64,000 bases of DNA from Burkholderiaceae bacterium (GCA_026125795.1 JAHCKM010000004.1:868001-932000); one strand, 5' to 3'. Positions 1-8,368 are shown, counted from the first letter of the stretch. Notes: generated from the sequence alone by a model not told the origin. Program-made: numbers and translations.

Positions 1-191
1 CGGCACAAGACGTGGCACTGATTCGCCATCTCTTCACCGAAGTGCTCGACGGCCGCAACGCCTCCCTCGCCGACGGGGTGCAGCAGTCTTTGGGCCGGCC
101 GGCGCGCGACTTCGGCGCGTTCGTGCGCAGCGCCGCCTCCTCCGGGGTGTGGAACGTCCAGGGGCGGCAGCCGGCGCCGCGGGCCGCGTGA
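1..191 (+). CDS. NmrA-like NAD(P)H-binding protein, C-terminal end (partial)
   Basis: Only the last 62 codons are in the window; the reading frame starts at base 3 and ends with TGA at 189-191. The residues (RHLFTEVLDGRN, then DGVQQSLGR and DFGAFVRSAAS) look like the C-terminal helices of NmrA/azoreductase-type NAD(P)H-binding proteins, which sit after the Rossmann fold. The Rossmann part lies upstream and cannot be checked. Its stop overlaps the start of the next gene (TGATG), so the two are probably co-translated. The family call is moderate and the substrate is unknown. Confidence 0.55.
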   Translation, partial: AQDVALIRHLFTEVLDGRNASLADGVQQSLGRPARDFGAFVRSAASSGVWNVQGRQPAPRAA

Positions 192-658
192 TGGATGCGC
201 TGCTGTGCATCGCCGGGCTGGGCAGCGCGCTGATCGCCGGCGTGTTCTTCGCCTTCTCGGTGTGCGTGATGCGTGCGCTCGCCGCGCAGCCGCCGGCGCA
301 CGGCATCGCCGTGATGCAGTCGATCAACACCGTGATCCTGAACCGCTGGTTCCTGGTGCCGTTCGTCGGGCTTGCGCCGCTCGCCGTGATGCTGGCCGTC
401 GCCGCGTCGTGGCGCTGGGGCGAGCCCGGTGCGCCGTTCGTCGTGGCCGGTGGTCTGCTCTATGCGATCGGGTCGTTCGGCGTGACGATGCGCTGCAACG
501 TGCCGCGCAACCAAGCGCTGGCCGCCGTGTCTGCACACAGCGACGAAGGCGCGCGTCTGTGGTCCGGCTACATCGATGTGTGGACCCGGTGGAACCACGT
601 GCGCACGGTCGCATCGCTGCTGGCGGCCGCGGCGTTCATCTCGGCGCTGATGCACTGA
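191..658 (+). CDS. DUF1772 (anthrone-oxygenase-like) integral membrane protein
   Basis: A 155-residue protein with four hydrophobic segments, at about residues 1-25, 50-75, 80-100 and 135-155. The FFAFSVCVMRAL stretch in the first helix and the later RCNVPRN and W-x-RWN-x-VR motifs are typical of the DUF1772 family, related to fungal anthrone oxygenase but mostly uncharacterised in bacteria. The ATG at 191 is chosen because it overlaps the stop of the NmrA-like gene and places the first helix at the N terminus. Pairing with an NmrA-like gene suggests a small redox operon; the substrate is unknown. Confidence 0.75.
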   Translation: MDALLCIAGLGSALIAGVFFAFSVCVMRALAAQPPAHGIAVMQSINTVILNRWFLVPFVGLAPLAVMLAVAASWRWGEPGAPFVVAGGLLYAIGSFGVTMRCNVPRNQALAAVSAHSDEGARLWSGYIDVWTRWNHVRTVASLLAAAAFISALMH

Positions 659-793
659 CCGACCGTCCCCCACGGCGGCGCTGACGGTCGCTGACCGCGC
701 CCCGATCGACGCGCGGCGGCTGTCTGTCCTACACCGGGCGGCGGCCGTGCCCGACACGCCGGCCGGCAGCGCGTGGGCAGACTGGCAGCCATC

Positions 794-1291
794 ATGCAGA
801 ACTTCTTCAAAGCCGGTGCCGTGGCAGGCGCACTGATGCTGGCTTGTGCAGCCGGCGCGCAGACCGGGGGCCACCGCATCGATCCGGCCACCGACAGGCC
901 GACTGCCGACCTGAGCGGCCGCGCGCGCATTGGCATCGCGTCGTTCTATGCCCCGATGTTCTTCGGCCGCAAGATGGCCGACGGCACGCCGATGGATCCC
1001 GAGGGCGACAACGCCGCAAGCCGCACCCTGCCGCTCGGTACGAGGGCGCGGGTGACGCACCTGGAGACCGGCGAGAGCGCGGTCGTCACGATCCAGGACC
1101 GCGGTCCCTACGTGAAGGGACGCATCATCGACCTGTCGCCGGCAACGGCGCGACGCATTGGCATCACGCAGGCGATGGGCCTGGCCAAGGTGGAAGTGAC
1201 GCCGATCGCCGTGCCGCTGCCCGATGGCCGCGTGCGCTGGGGCGAGGGCAGCCGGTACGCGATGGCCACCGGCGGGATGCGCGTGCAATGA
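794..1291 (+). CDS. RlpA-like double-psi beta-barrel protein
   Basis: A 165-residue exported protein. Residues 1-22 form a signal peptide with a short hydrophobic core ending AGAQ. The rest is the double-psi beta-barrel of the RlpA/expansin family: G-x-ASFYAP, GRKMADG, then LPLGTRARVTHL, the DRGPY motif and GRIIDLSPATARRIG. RlpA proteins are septal or peptidoglycan-binding proteins, some with lytic transglycosylase activity on glycan strands lacking stem peptides. No C-terminal SPOR domain is present, so this is the short form. The ATG at 794 is preferred over one 21 bases upstream because the signal peptide begins there. No operon partner. Confidence 0.85.
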   Translation: MQNFFKAGAVAGALMLACAAGAQTGGHRIDPATDRPTADLSGRARIGIASFYAPMFFGRKMADGTPMDPEGDNAASRTLPLGTRARVTHLETGESAVVTIQDRGPYVKGRIIDLSPATARRIGITQAMGLAKVEVTPIAVPLPDGRVRWGEGSRYAMATGGMRVQ

Positions 1292-1303
1292 CGCGCCGCC
1301 GCC

Positions 1304-2500
1304 TCAGGGACGTGTGCCGAACTCCGCCCGCTCGGCGGTCCAGCGCAGCGCCTGCTCGCTGAGCGTGAAGCCGAGCCCCGGCCGATCGGGCACCCACATG
1401 CGACCGCCTTTCAGCTGCAGCGGCTCGTTGAACAGCGGTCCCAGCCACTCGAAGTGCTCGAGCCAGGGCTCCTCGGGATACGCGGCCGCCAGGTGCAGGT
1501 GGATCTCCATGGCGAAGTGCGGGGCCAGCTTGCGCCCCTTGAAGCTGCCGAGCGCCATGATCTGCAAGAACGGCGTGATGCCGCCGACGCGCGGCGCGTC
1601 GGGCTGGATGAAATCGCTGCCGTCGGCCATGATCAGCTGCGCGTGCTCGCCGAAGCTGGTGAGCATCTCGCCGGTGGCGATCGGCGCATCGAAGCGCGCG
1701 GCCAGTTGCGCATGGCCCTCGAAGTCGTAGGCATCCAGCGGCTCTTCGATCCAGGTGAGGTCCATCGGCTCGAAGGCGCGGCAGGCGCGCGTGGCCTTGG
1801 GCCGATCCCATTGCTGGTTGGCGTCCACCATGAGCGGGAACGCATCGCCCAGCAGCTTGCGCACCGCGCCCACGCGCTGCACGTCGACGCTCAGGTCCGG
1901 CTGGCCGACCTTGATCTTGATGCCGCCGATCCCGCTCTCGCGCGAGATCTCCACGTTCTTCAGCACCTGATCGAGCGGCGTGTGCAGATAGCCGCCCGAG
2001 GTGTTGTAGCAGGCCACCGAGTCGCGGTGCGCGCCCAGCAGCTTGGCCAGCGGAAGCCCGGCGCGTTTGGCCTTCAGATCCCACAACGCGATGTCGAACG
2101 GCGCGATCGCCTGCGTGGTCATGCCGCTGCGGCCCATCGACGCGCCGGCCCACAGCAGCTGGGTGAATAGGCGCGCGATGTCGTTGGGGTCCTCGCCCAG
2201 CAGGTTGGGCGCGATCTCCTTGGCATGTGCGTACATGCCGGCCCCGCCGGCGCGCTTGGAGTAGCCGAAGCCGATGCCGGCATGGCCGTCGCGCGTGGCG
2301 ATCTCGGCGAACACGAACGCGATCTCGGTCAGCGGCTTCTGGCGGCCGGTGAGCACCTTGGCATCGCTCACCGGCGTGGCCAGCGGCAGGTGCACCAGGG
2401 ACAACCGCAGCCACGCGATGCGATCACCGGCCTCGGCCGCCCTGCGCGCATCGGCAGCGACCTGGGCGTACGAGACGACGTTGGATTCGACGCCCTTCAT
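1304..2500 (-). CDS. Mandelate racemase/muconate lactonizing family acid-sugar dehydratase (talarate/galactarate type)
   Basis: A 398-residue enolase-superfamily enzyme. Visible active-site elements are the K-x-K pair K195/K197, metal ligands D226 (with N228), E252 and E278, and His328 in PHFAMEIHLH. The PHFAMEIHLHLAAAYP block is characteristic of L-talarate/galactarate dehydratase-like members, which remove water from an aldarate or aldonate to give a 2-keto-3-deoxy acid. Start: a GAGGAG Shine-Dalgarno lies 8 bases before the ATG at 2500, whereas the GTG three codons upstream would touch it, so the ATG is used. It follows the Bug receptor gene in the same direction, suggesting uptake plus dehydration of the same sugar acid. 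Exact substrate unproven. Confidence 0.85.
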   Translation of the reverse strand: MKGVESNVVSYAQVAADARRAAEAGDRIAWLRLSLVHLPLATPVSDAKVLTGRQKPLTEIAFVFAEIATRDGHAGIGFGYSKRAGGAGMYAHAKEIAPNLLGEDPNDIARLFTQLLWAGASMGRSGMTTQAIAPFDIALWDLKAKRAGLPLAKLLGAHRDSVACYNTSGGYLHTPLDQVLKNVEISRESGIGGIKIKVGQPDLSVDVQRVGAVRKLLGDAFPLMVDANQQWDRPKATRACRAFEPMDLTWIEEPLDAYDFEGHAQLAARFDAPIATGEMLTSFGEHAQLIMADGSDFIQPDAPRVGGITPFLQIMALGSFKGRKLAPHFAMEIHLHLAAAYPEEPWLEHFEWLGPLFNEPLQLKGGRMWVPDRPGLGFTLSEQALRWTAERAEFGTRP

Positions 2501-2513
2501 GTCGTGCACTCCT

Positions 2514-2533
2514 CGATGCGATGCGATGCGATG
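2514..2533. repeat. Pentanucleotide tandem repeat (CGATG)x4
   Basis: Four perfect copies of CGATG run from 2514 to 2533, followed by a degenerate CGAGG. On the minus strand this is (CATCG)4 directly before the GAGGAG ribosome-binding site of the dehydratase gene, in the gap after the Bug receptor stop. Simple repeats of this kind can change copy number by slippage. Confidence 0.9.
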
Positions 2534-2542
2534 CGAGGTGGG

Positions 2543-3541
2543 TCACTCCGCCTTGATTCCGGCGGCCTTGATCACCTTGGTCCACAGATCGATCTCGCTC
2601 TTGACGAATGCGGTGTAGGCCTGCGCGCCCGGCGCCGGCACGACGAAGCCGGTGGATTCGAGCTTCTGCTTGATCTCGGCCGAGGTCATGATCTTGCGCA
2701 TTGCCGCCTCGAACTTGTCGACGATCGGCTGCGGTGTGCCCTTGATCAGCGACATGCCCGACCAACTGAGCGCCTGAAAGTTCGGAAAGCCGCTCTCGTG
2801 GATGGTCGGCACGTCGGGGTACAGGTGGTTGCGTTGCAGGCTGGTGCACGCCAGCGCGCGCAGCTTGCCGGCGCGCACATGCTGCAGCGCCACGTCCTGG
2901 TTGATGAACATCAGCGGGATCTGTCCCCCCAGAAGGTCCTGCAGCATCGGGCCTCCGCCGCGGTACGGGATGCCGACCATGAAGAAGCCGTTGCACTCCT
3001 TGACGCCCTTGGGGCACTCGCTGGCGCGCTGCTTCAGCAGCTCCATTGCCATGTGGCCCGACGCGGCGTGCGTGAATCCGTAGTTCAGCTTGCCCGGATT
3101 CTTGCGCACGTGGTCCACCAGCTCGGTGAAGGTCCTGAACGGCTGGCCCGGGTGCACCACCAGCAGATTGGGTCCGGTGTGCACCTGCGCGATGTGGATG
3201 AAGTCTCGCATCGAGTCGTAGCCGAGCTTCGGGTCGAGGCCGTGCGCCACCGCGTTCTGCCCCACGCCGGTCTGCACGATGGTGTAGCCGTCGGGTGCCA
3301 TCTTGGATGCGCGCAGCGTGCCCACCGTGCCGCCGGCGCCGCCGACGTTCTCCACGATCACCTGCTGGCCCAGTTCCTTGGTGAGCGGCTCGGCCACCAG
3401 GCGCGCCATCACGTCGCTGGTGCCGCCTGCGGGAAACGGGCAGATGATCTTCAGCGGCTTGATCGGCCATGCGTCCTGAGCCCGTGCAGCGAAAGGCAGG
3501 GCCGTCGACGCGACAGCGCCGATGAAAGTGCGACGGAACAC
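2543..3541 (-). CDS. Bug-family (tripartite tricarboxylate transporter) substrate-binding protein
   Basis: A 332-residue periplasmic receptor. It has a signal peptide (RRTFIGAVASTALPFAARAQ region) and then the Bug N-terminal signature WPIKPLKIICPFPAGG-x-SD, followed by the G-x-GQNA loop and the C-terminal lobe. Bug proteins bind carboxylates and deliver them to TctA/TctB membrane partners. The start is a GTG at 3541: AAGGAG lies 8 bases upstream, and no ATG gives a signal peptide. No tctA/tctB is nearby, so it is an orphan receptor, common in Burkholderiales. It lies upstream of, and probably co-transcribed with, the acid-sugar dehydratase, so its ligand is likely that enzyme's substrate. Confidence 0.9.
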   Translation of the reverse strand: MFRRTFIGAVASTALPFAARAQDAWPIKPLKIICPFPAGGTSDVMARLVAEPLTKELGQQVIVENVGGAGGTVGTLRASKMAPDGYTIVQTGVGQNAVAHGLDPKLGYDSMRDFIHIAQVHTGPNLLVVHPGQPFRTFTELVDHVRKNPGKLNYGFTHAASGHMAMELLKQRASECPKGVKECNGFFMVGIPYRGGGPMLQDLLGGQIPLMFINQDVALQHVRAGKLRALACTSLQRNHLYPDVPTIHESGFPNFQALSWSGMSLIKGTPQPIVDKFEAAMRKIMTSAEIKQKLESTGFVVPAPGAQAYTAFVKSEIDLWTKVIKAAGIKAE

Positions 3542-3657
3542 GCGCGGGTCTCCTTGTGCGGGTGCGGAAAGCAGGACCCTGCAATTGTCGAGAGGTCCCC
3601 TGAGGCGGCAAGCCTCGGGGCGCGTCGCCGGAGGCGCGGCTCCCAATATCCGGGACG

Positions 3658-5253
3658 TTAGGGCGGCGCGCCGCTGCCGGCGATGTGCTCCAGCACGAAC
3701 AGGCGGCCCGACAGCGGCGCCGCGTCGAGCGACTCGCGGCTCAGTGCCTGGCGTTCGGTGGTGATGAACAGGTCGTCGCCGTCCGGTCCGCCAAGGGCGA
3801 CCGCGGTCGGGTTGGGCACCGGCAGCGCGAGCACACGGTCCATGCTGCCGTCGGCCGCGAAGCGCACCACGCTCCAGCCGCCGCGCAGCGCGGCCCACAC
3901 GCCGCCGGAGGCGTCGATCGCCAGGCCGCCGAGCCGGCCCGAACCCTTGGGCACGGTGGCCAGCCGGCGCAGCGTGCTGTGGTCGCGCTTCACGGCGTAG
4001 AGTGCACCGCTGTCGGCGGCGGCGATCACCAGCATCTGCGTGCGCGGGTCGTAGGCCAACGCGCTCGCCGGCTCGGCCAGATGCCAACCACCGACGAAGC
4101 TGCCGTCGTGCGCGAGCTCGGCCACGCGCCAGCGGTCGCCATCGGCCATGCAGGCCCACAACATGCCGTCGCTGCCCGGCGCGAGCGCGCTGCAGCGGCG
4201 GCGCGGCAAAGTGGGCAGCGGATGCAGCAGGCCGTCCAGCTCGAGGCGGTGCCAGCCGTCGGCGCACAACACCGCAGCGCCGGGGCCGTGCGGCAGCAGC
4301 GCCTCGATCGGTTGGTCAAGCCGCGCCAGCAACCGGTCGGCCTGCACGTGCGCCAGGTGCACCGTCGGCGCCAGCACGTCGGCCCACAACATGACGCCGG
4401 CTTCGGCATGCCAGAACGGGTGCGCGCCTTCGAACGCCCACTCGCCCGGGATCGCGCGCACCTCGCCTTCGGCACGCGGCGCGGCGGCGTCGCCGAGCTG
4501 TGCGCCGATGCGCCGCGCCGCTTCGGCGACCTCGGGGCCGAGCAGGTTGAGGCGCTCCATCGAAAGCCGGAACGAGGGCCCCGCGATCGAGATGGCGCCG
4601 CGCACCTGCCCTTGGGGGTCGATGATCGGCGCGCCGCAGCAGCGCACGCCGAGGATCATCTCCTCGTCGTCGATCGACCAGCCCCGCGTCGCCGTGAGCT
4701 TGAGCTCGGCCTGCAGGCGGCGCCGGTCGGTGATGGTGCGCGGGGTCTGTGCCGACAGCTCGATGTCCTTCACGATCGCGTCGCGCCGCGGCGCCGCCAG
4801 CGCCGCCAGGATCGCCTTGCCCTGGCTGGTGCTGTGCAGCGGCTTGCGCTGTCCGGGCTCGGTGTGCGAGCGCTGACTGTGCGCGCCGTCGCAGCGCTCG
4901 AGCGACACGACCTCGAGCCCGTCGAGCGCGGCCAGGTAGCAGGTCTCGCCGCTGATGTCGCGCAGCGCGCGCAACTCGGCGCCGGCGGCGGCCACCAGAT
5001 CGGGCATCGCATAGCTGTGGCGTGCGTATTCGAAGCAGCGTGGCCCCAGGCAGTACACGCGCCGCAGCGGGTCACGGCGCAGCAGCCCGCGGCTGACCAA
5101 CGTGCCGAGCAGCCGGTACAGCGTGGTGCGCGGCAGCTTCAGGCGGGCCTGCAGCTCGACCTGGCTGAGGCCGCCGTCGGCACGGCCGACCGCGTCGAGC
5201 ACGTCGAGTGCCTTCTCCAGCGATGCGGTGCCGTCGGCGGGCTGCGTCCGCAT
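3658..5253 (-). CDS. IclR-type regulator fused to an SMP-30/gluconolactonase-like beta-propeller
   Basis: A 531-residue protein, about twice the usual IclR length. Residues 8-70 are the IclR winged helix (SLEKALDVLDAV, then LPRTTLYRLLGTLVSRGLL); 85-255 are the effector domain (AILAAL, GAISIAGPSFRLS). Residues 270-525 read as an SMP-30 six-bladed propeller: FEGAHPFW, W-x-ADV, SDGMLW, ADSGALYAV, GGLAIDASGGVW, GGPDGDDLFIT. By-eye comparison with SMP-30 suggests Glu275 is kept, but the usual Asn positions read Ser355 and Ser397 and the catalytic Asp of PDG reads Gly442. The propeller may therefore bind rather than hydrolyse a lactone. ATG 5253 has GGGAG upstream. It diverges from the RraA-IlvD operon, its likely target. 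Confidence 0.85.
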   Translation of the reverse strand: MRTQPADGTASLEKALDVLDAVGRADGGLSQVELQARLKLPRTTLYRLLGTLVSRGLLRRDPLRRVYCLGPRCFEYARHSYAMPDLVAAAGAELRALRDISGETCYLAALDGLEVVSLERCDGAHSQRSHTEPGQRKPLHSTSQGKAILAALAAPRRDAIVKDIELSAQTPRTITDRRRLQAELKLTATRGWSIDDEEMILGVRCCGAPIIDPQGQVRGAISIAGPSFRLSMERLNLLGPEVAEAARRIGAQLGDAAAPRAEGEVRAIPGEWAFEGAHPFWHAEAGVMLWADVLAPTVHLAHVQADRLLARLDQPIEALLPHGPGAAVLCADGWHRLELDGLLHPLPTLPRRRCSALAPGSDGMLWACMADGDRWRVAELAHDGSFVGGWHLAEPASALAYDPRTQMLVIAAADSGALYAVKRDHSTLRRLATVPKGSGRLGGLAIDASGGVWAALRGGWSVVRFAADGSMDRVLALPVPNPTAVALGGPDGDDLFITTERQALSRESLDAAPLSGRLFVLEHIAGSGAPP

Positions 5254-5260
5254 GAGGAAC

Positions 5261-5275
5261 TCCCAAATCGTGGGA
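5261..5275. promoter_or_regulatory. Candidate operator (TCCCA-N5-TGGGA) of the IclR-SMP-30 regulator
   Basis: A perfect 5-bp inverted repeat with a 5-bp spacer sits 8 bases upstream of the regulator's start codon, in the 112-bp divergent region shared with the RraA-IlvD operon. On the minus strand one arm contains the regulator's own GGGAG ribosome-binding site. IclR proteins bind short inverted repeats; binding here would suit autorepression. Inferred from position and symmetry only. Confidence 0.4.
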
Positions 5276-5365
5276 ACTGGGGTGAGTCCCGCACTGTACG
5301 CTTGCTTGGGTTGCCCGCGCGGCGCGCCTAGCATCGGCCGAGGCGAACCACGGCACCCGACCCCG

Positions 5366-6145
5366 ATGAACCCGGCGACCACCCCGACGCCCTTGCCCGC
5401 GCGCGAACGCATCCATGTCAGCGACGCGGCGCTGCAACGCCTCGCGCGCGCCAGCAGCGGCTCGCTGACGACGCAGCTGTACAAGAAGGGCTTTCGCCAA
5501 CCGGTGCTGGTGGGCCTGAAGCCGCTGCAGGGCGCGAGCGTGCAGCGTTTTGCCGGGCGCGCGTTCACGATGCGCTTCATCCCGGCACGCGAGGACATCG
5601 ACACCTACGACACGCTGACCACCACGCCCAACGCCGACAACCTGCAGTGGGTCGGCGTCGAGCAGACACAAGCCGGCGACGTGATGGTGATCGACAGCCG
5701 CGGCGATGCCAGCGCGGCGTCGATGGGCCACATGCTGGTCACGCGGTTGATGAAACGCGGCGTGCGCGCGGTGGTCACCGACGGCGCATTGCGCGACGGC
5801 CGCGAGATTGCGCAGCTGCCGATCCCCGCGTGGTGCGCGGGCGTCACCGCCACCACGCGGCTGAGCTTCCACCACGTGGCCGATCTGCAGGTGCCGATTG
5901 CCTGCGCCGGCGTCGCGGTGTACCCGGGCGACGTGATCCACGGCGACGCCGACAACATCACGGTGGTGCCGGCCGCGCTGGCCGTGGAAATGGCCGCGCT
6001 GTGCGAGCTGCAGGACGACCTTGAAAGCTACCTCGCGATGCGCGTGCAGCGCGGCGAAGCCCTGTGGGGCCTGTACCCGCCGAGCGACGTCACACGCGCG
6101 GAGCACAAGGCCTGGGTCGCTGCCGGCCGGCCCAAACTCGATTGA
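5366..6145 (+). CDS. RraA-family (HMG/CHA-aldolase-like) protein, copy 1
   Basis: A 259-residue protein of the RraA/4-hydroxy-4-methyl-2-oxoglutarate aldolase fold. Conserved pieces are FTMRFIPARED, GDVMVIDSRGD, GHMLVTRLMKRGV, VTDGALRD and RDGRE (Arg143, Asp144, Glu147). The family includes RNase E inhibitors and metal-dependent retro-aldolases/decarboxylases acting on 2-keto acids. The acidic residue expected 21 positions before the Arg in characterised aldolases reads His122. As first gene of a sugar-acid operon it more likely acts on a keto acid than on RNase E. No clear Shine-Dalgarno precedes the ATG at 5366. A paralogue follows at 8518. Confidence 0.85.
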   Translation: MNPATTPTPLPARERIHVSDAALQRLARASSGSLTTQLYKKGFRQPVLVGLKPLQGASVQRFAGRAFTMRFIPAREDIDTYDTLTTTPNADNLQWVGVEQTQAGDVMVIDSRGDASAASMGHMLVTRLMKRGVRAVVTDGALRDGREIAQLPIPAWCAGVTATTRLSFHHVADLQVPIACAGVAVYPGDVIHGDADNITVVPAALAVEMAALCELQDDLESYLAMRVQRGEALWGLYPPSDVTRAEHKAWVAAGRPKLD

Positions 6146-6156
6146 GGAGCAACGGC

Positions 6157-6621
6157 ATGCACGCCTACGAGGCGCTGATCCGCCGCTATTTCGACGCCTG
6201 CAACGCCGCCGACCATGCCGCGCTGCTGTCGTGCTTCACCGCGGACGCGGTGCACTACTTCCCGCCCGGCCTGCCGGACATCCCATGGCGCGGCGCCGAC
6301 ACGATCGCGCGCAATTGGATCTGGTGCGTGGAGCACCTCGGCTCGTTGTGGACGATCGAGAGGATGCTCGTCAGCGCGGAGCGCCACGAGGCCGTGATCG
6401 AGTGGACGCACTGGAAGCGCAAGACCCACACCGCGCAGCGCGGCGACGAGTGGTACGTGTTCGATCCGGCCAGCGGCTTGATCCAGGAGATCCGCGCCTA
6501 CTACGCAGCCCCCGCGGTCAAGGACGCTGCCGCGCTGCCGCAGGTGCGGGGTACCTGCATCGGCGAACTGGTGGGCTTCGACTACGCTGGGCGCGGCTAC
6601 CACCTCGACGCACCCCGATGA
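6157..6621 (+). CDS. NTF2-like (SnoaL-type) protein
   Basis: A 154-residue protein. The N-terminal helix YEALIRRYFDACNAADHAALLSCF followed by F-x-ADAVHYFP is the cone-barrel entry of NTF2-like proteins; later strands include IEWTHWKR and WYVFDPASGLIQEIRAYY. Members are small isomerases, dehydratases or ligand-binding proteins, so fold alone gives no reaction. A GAGGAG site precedes the ATG at 6157. The 3' end overlaps the IlvD start by ATGA, so the two are translationally coupled, which suggests a role in the same sugar-acid step. Confidence 0.8.
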   Translation: MHAYEALIRRYFDACNAADHAALLSCFTADAVHYFPPGLPDIPWRGADTIARNWIWCVEHLGSLWTIERMLVSAERHEAVIEWTHWKRKTHTAQRGDEWYVFDPASGLIQEIRAYYAAPAVKDAAALPQVRGTCIGELVGFDYAGRGYHLDAPR

Positions 6622-8354
6622 CCCATCGCAAGACAGCCGATCAACTGCGCAGCGCGCGCTGGTTCGCGCCGGACGACTTCCGCTCCTTCGGCCACCGCTC
6701 GCGCGTGATGCAGATGGGCTACGCGCCGGCTGACTACGCCGGCAAACCGGTGATCGCGATCGTCAACACCTGGAGCGACGCCAACCAGTGCCATGCGCAC
6801 TTCAAGACCCGTGTCGACGACGTCAAGCGCGGCGTGCTGCAGGCCGGCGGCTTCCCGCTCGAGCTGCCGGCGATCAGCCTGAGCGAGTCGATGGTCAAGC
6901 CCACCACGATGCTGTACCGCAACTTCCTCGCGATGGAGTGCGAAGAGTTGCTGCGCTCGCATCCGGTCGACGGCGCGGTGCTGATGGGCGGCTGCGACAA
7001 GACCACGCCCGGCCTGCTGATGGGCGCCTTCTCGATGGGCCTGCCGTGCATCTACCTGCCGGCCGGGCCGATGCTGCGCGGCAATTGGCGCGGCCACACG
7101 CTGGGTTCGGGCTCGGACGCGTTCAAGTATTGGGACGAGCGCCGCGCCGGTCGCCTGAGCGACGAGGCCTGGACCGAGATGGAGGCCGGCATCGCGCGCA
7201 GCCACGGCACCTGCATGACGATGGGCACCGCGGCCACGATGATGGGCATCGCCGAAGCCATCGGCATGACCCTGCCCGGCGCGAGCTCGATCCCCGCGGC
7301 CGATGCCAACCACATCCGCATGAGCGCCGAGTGCGGCCGCCGCATCGTGCAGATGGTGTGGGACGACCTGACGCCCGGGCGCCTGCTGAGCCGCGACAGC
7401 TTCGCCAACGGCATCGCGGTGGCGATGGCCGAGGGCTGCTCGACCAACGCGATCATCCACCTGGTGGCGATTTCGCGCCGCGCCGGCCACGCGGTGACGC
7501 TCGACGACTTCGATGCCGCGAGCCGCCGCGTGCCGGTGGTGGCCAACATCCGGCCGAGCGGCGACACCCACTTGATGGAGGACTTCTACTACGCCGGCGG
7601 CATGCGCGCGCTGATGACGCGCATCGCGCCGCACCTGAAGCTGAACGCGCTGACGGTCAACGGCAGGACGCTCGGCGAGAACATCGCCGGCGCCGAGGTG
7701 TTCGACGACGACGTGATCCGGCCGCTGGACAAACCGATCTATGCCGAAGGCGCGCTCGCGGTGCTGCGCGGCAACCTGGCACCCGACGGGGTGATCATCA
7801 AGCCGAGCGCGTGCGACCCGCGCTTGCTGCAGCACACCGGCCGCGCGCTGGTGTTCGACGACTATCCGTCGTTGAAGAAGGCGGTCGACGATCCGAATCT
7901 CGACGTCACCGGCGACGACATCCTCGTGCTGCGCTACGCCGGCCCGCAGGGCGGTCCCGGCATGCCGGAGTGGGGCATGCTGCCGATCCCGACCAAGCTG
8001 TTGAAGCAGGGCGTCAAGGACATGCTGCGCCTCTCCGACGCGCGCATGAGCGGCACCAGCTACGGCGGCTGCCTGCTGCACTGCGCGCCCGAGGCCTACG
8101 TGGGCGGCCCGCTCGCGCTGGTGCAGACCGGCGACCGCATCACGGTGGACGTGCCGGCGCGGCGCATTCACCTCGAGGTGGGCGACGACGAGCTGGCGCG
8201 CCGCAAGGCCGCGTGGAAGCAGCCCGCGCCGCGCTTCGAGCGCGGCTACGGCTGGATGTTCAGCCGCCACATCCTGCAGGCCAACGAGGGCTGCGACTTC
8301 GACTTTCTCGAAACGAGCTTCGGTGCACCGGTGAGCGAGCCGGTGATCTACTGA
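6618..8354 (+). CDS. IlvD/Edd-family sugar-acid dehydratase
   Basis: A 578-residue dehydratase. Three probable Fe-S cluster cysteines are C58 (DANQCH), C126 (GGCDKTTP) and C199 (HGTCMTMGTA), with spacings of 68 and 73 residues, identical to the second IlvD-type enzyme in this window. RLSDARMSGTSYGG near the C terminus holds the serine of the active site in this family. The IlvD/Edd family dehydrates dihydroxy acids and aldonates. The context (RraA, NTF2-like, tetronate genes, IclR control) argues for a sugar acid rather than branched-chain amino acid synthesis. The ATG at 6618 overlaps the previous stop. Confidence 0.9.
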   Translation: MTHRKTADQLRSARWFAPDDFRSFGHRSRVMQMGYAPADYAGKPVIAIVNTWSDANQCHAHFKTRVDDVKRGVLQAGGFPLELPAISLSESMVKPTTMLYRNFLAMECEELLRSHPVDGAVLMGGCDKTTPGLLMGAFSMGLPCIYLPAGPMLRGNWRGHTLGSGSDAFKYWDERRAGRLSDEAWTEMEAGIARSHGTCMTMGTAATMMGIAEAIGMTLPGASSIPAADANHIRMSAECGRRIVQMVWDDLTPGRLLSRDSFANGIAVAMAEGCSTNAIIHLVAISRRAGHAVTLDDFDAASRRVPVVANIRPSGDTHLMEDFYYAGGMRALMTRIAPHLKLNALTVNGRTLGENIAGAEVFDDDVIRPLDKPIYAEGALAVLRGNLAPDGVIIKPSACDPRLLQHTGRALVFDDYPSLKKAVDDPNLDVTGDDILVLRYAGPQGGPGMPEWGMLPIPTKLLKQGVKDMLRLSDARMSGTSYGGCLLHCAPEAYVGGPLALVQTGDRITVDVPARRIHLEVGDDELARRKAAWKQPAPRFERGYGWMFSRHILQANEGCDFDFLETSFGAPVSEPVIY

Positions 8355-8368
8355 ACGAGGAAACTCCG

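Noticed and set aside
2501-2509. GTG start three codons before the dehydratase ATG
   Set aside because: It would lie directly against the GAGGAG ribosome-binding site; the ATG at 2500 has correct spacing.
3685-5331. Long plus-strand open frame opposite the IclR-SMP-30 gene
   Set aside because: It is an antisense frame kept open by high GC codon bias; its translation is Arg/His/Gln-rich with no domain, while the minus frame has clear motifs.
6618-8354. IlvD for branched-chain amino acid synthesis
   Set aside because: It lies in a sugar-acid operon with IclR control and RraA genes and has no ilv neighbours; motif spacing equals that of the aldonate dehydratase-like enzyme at 37810.
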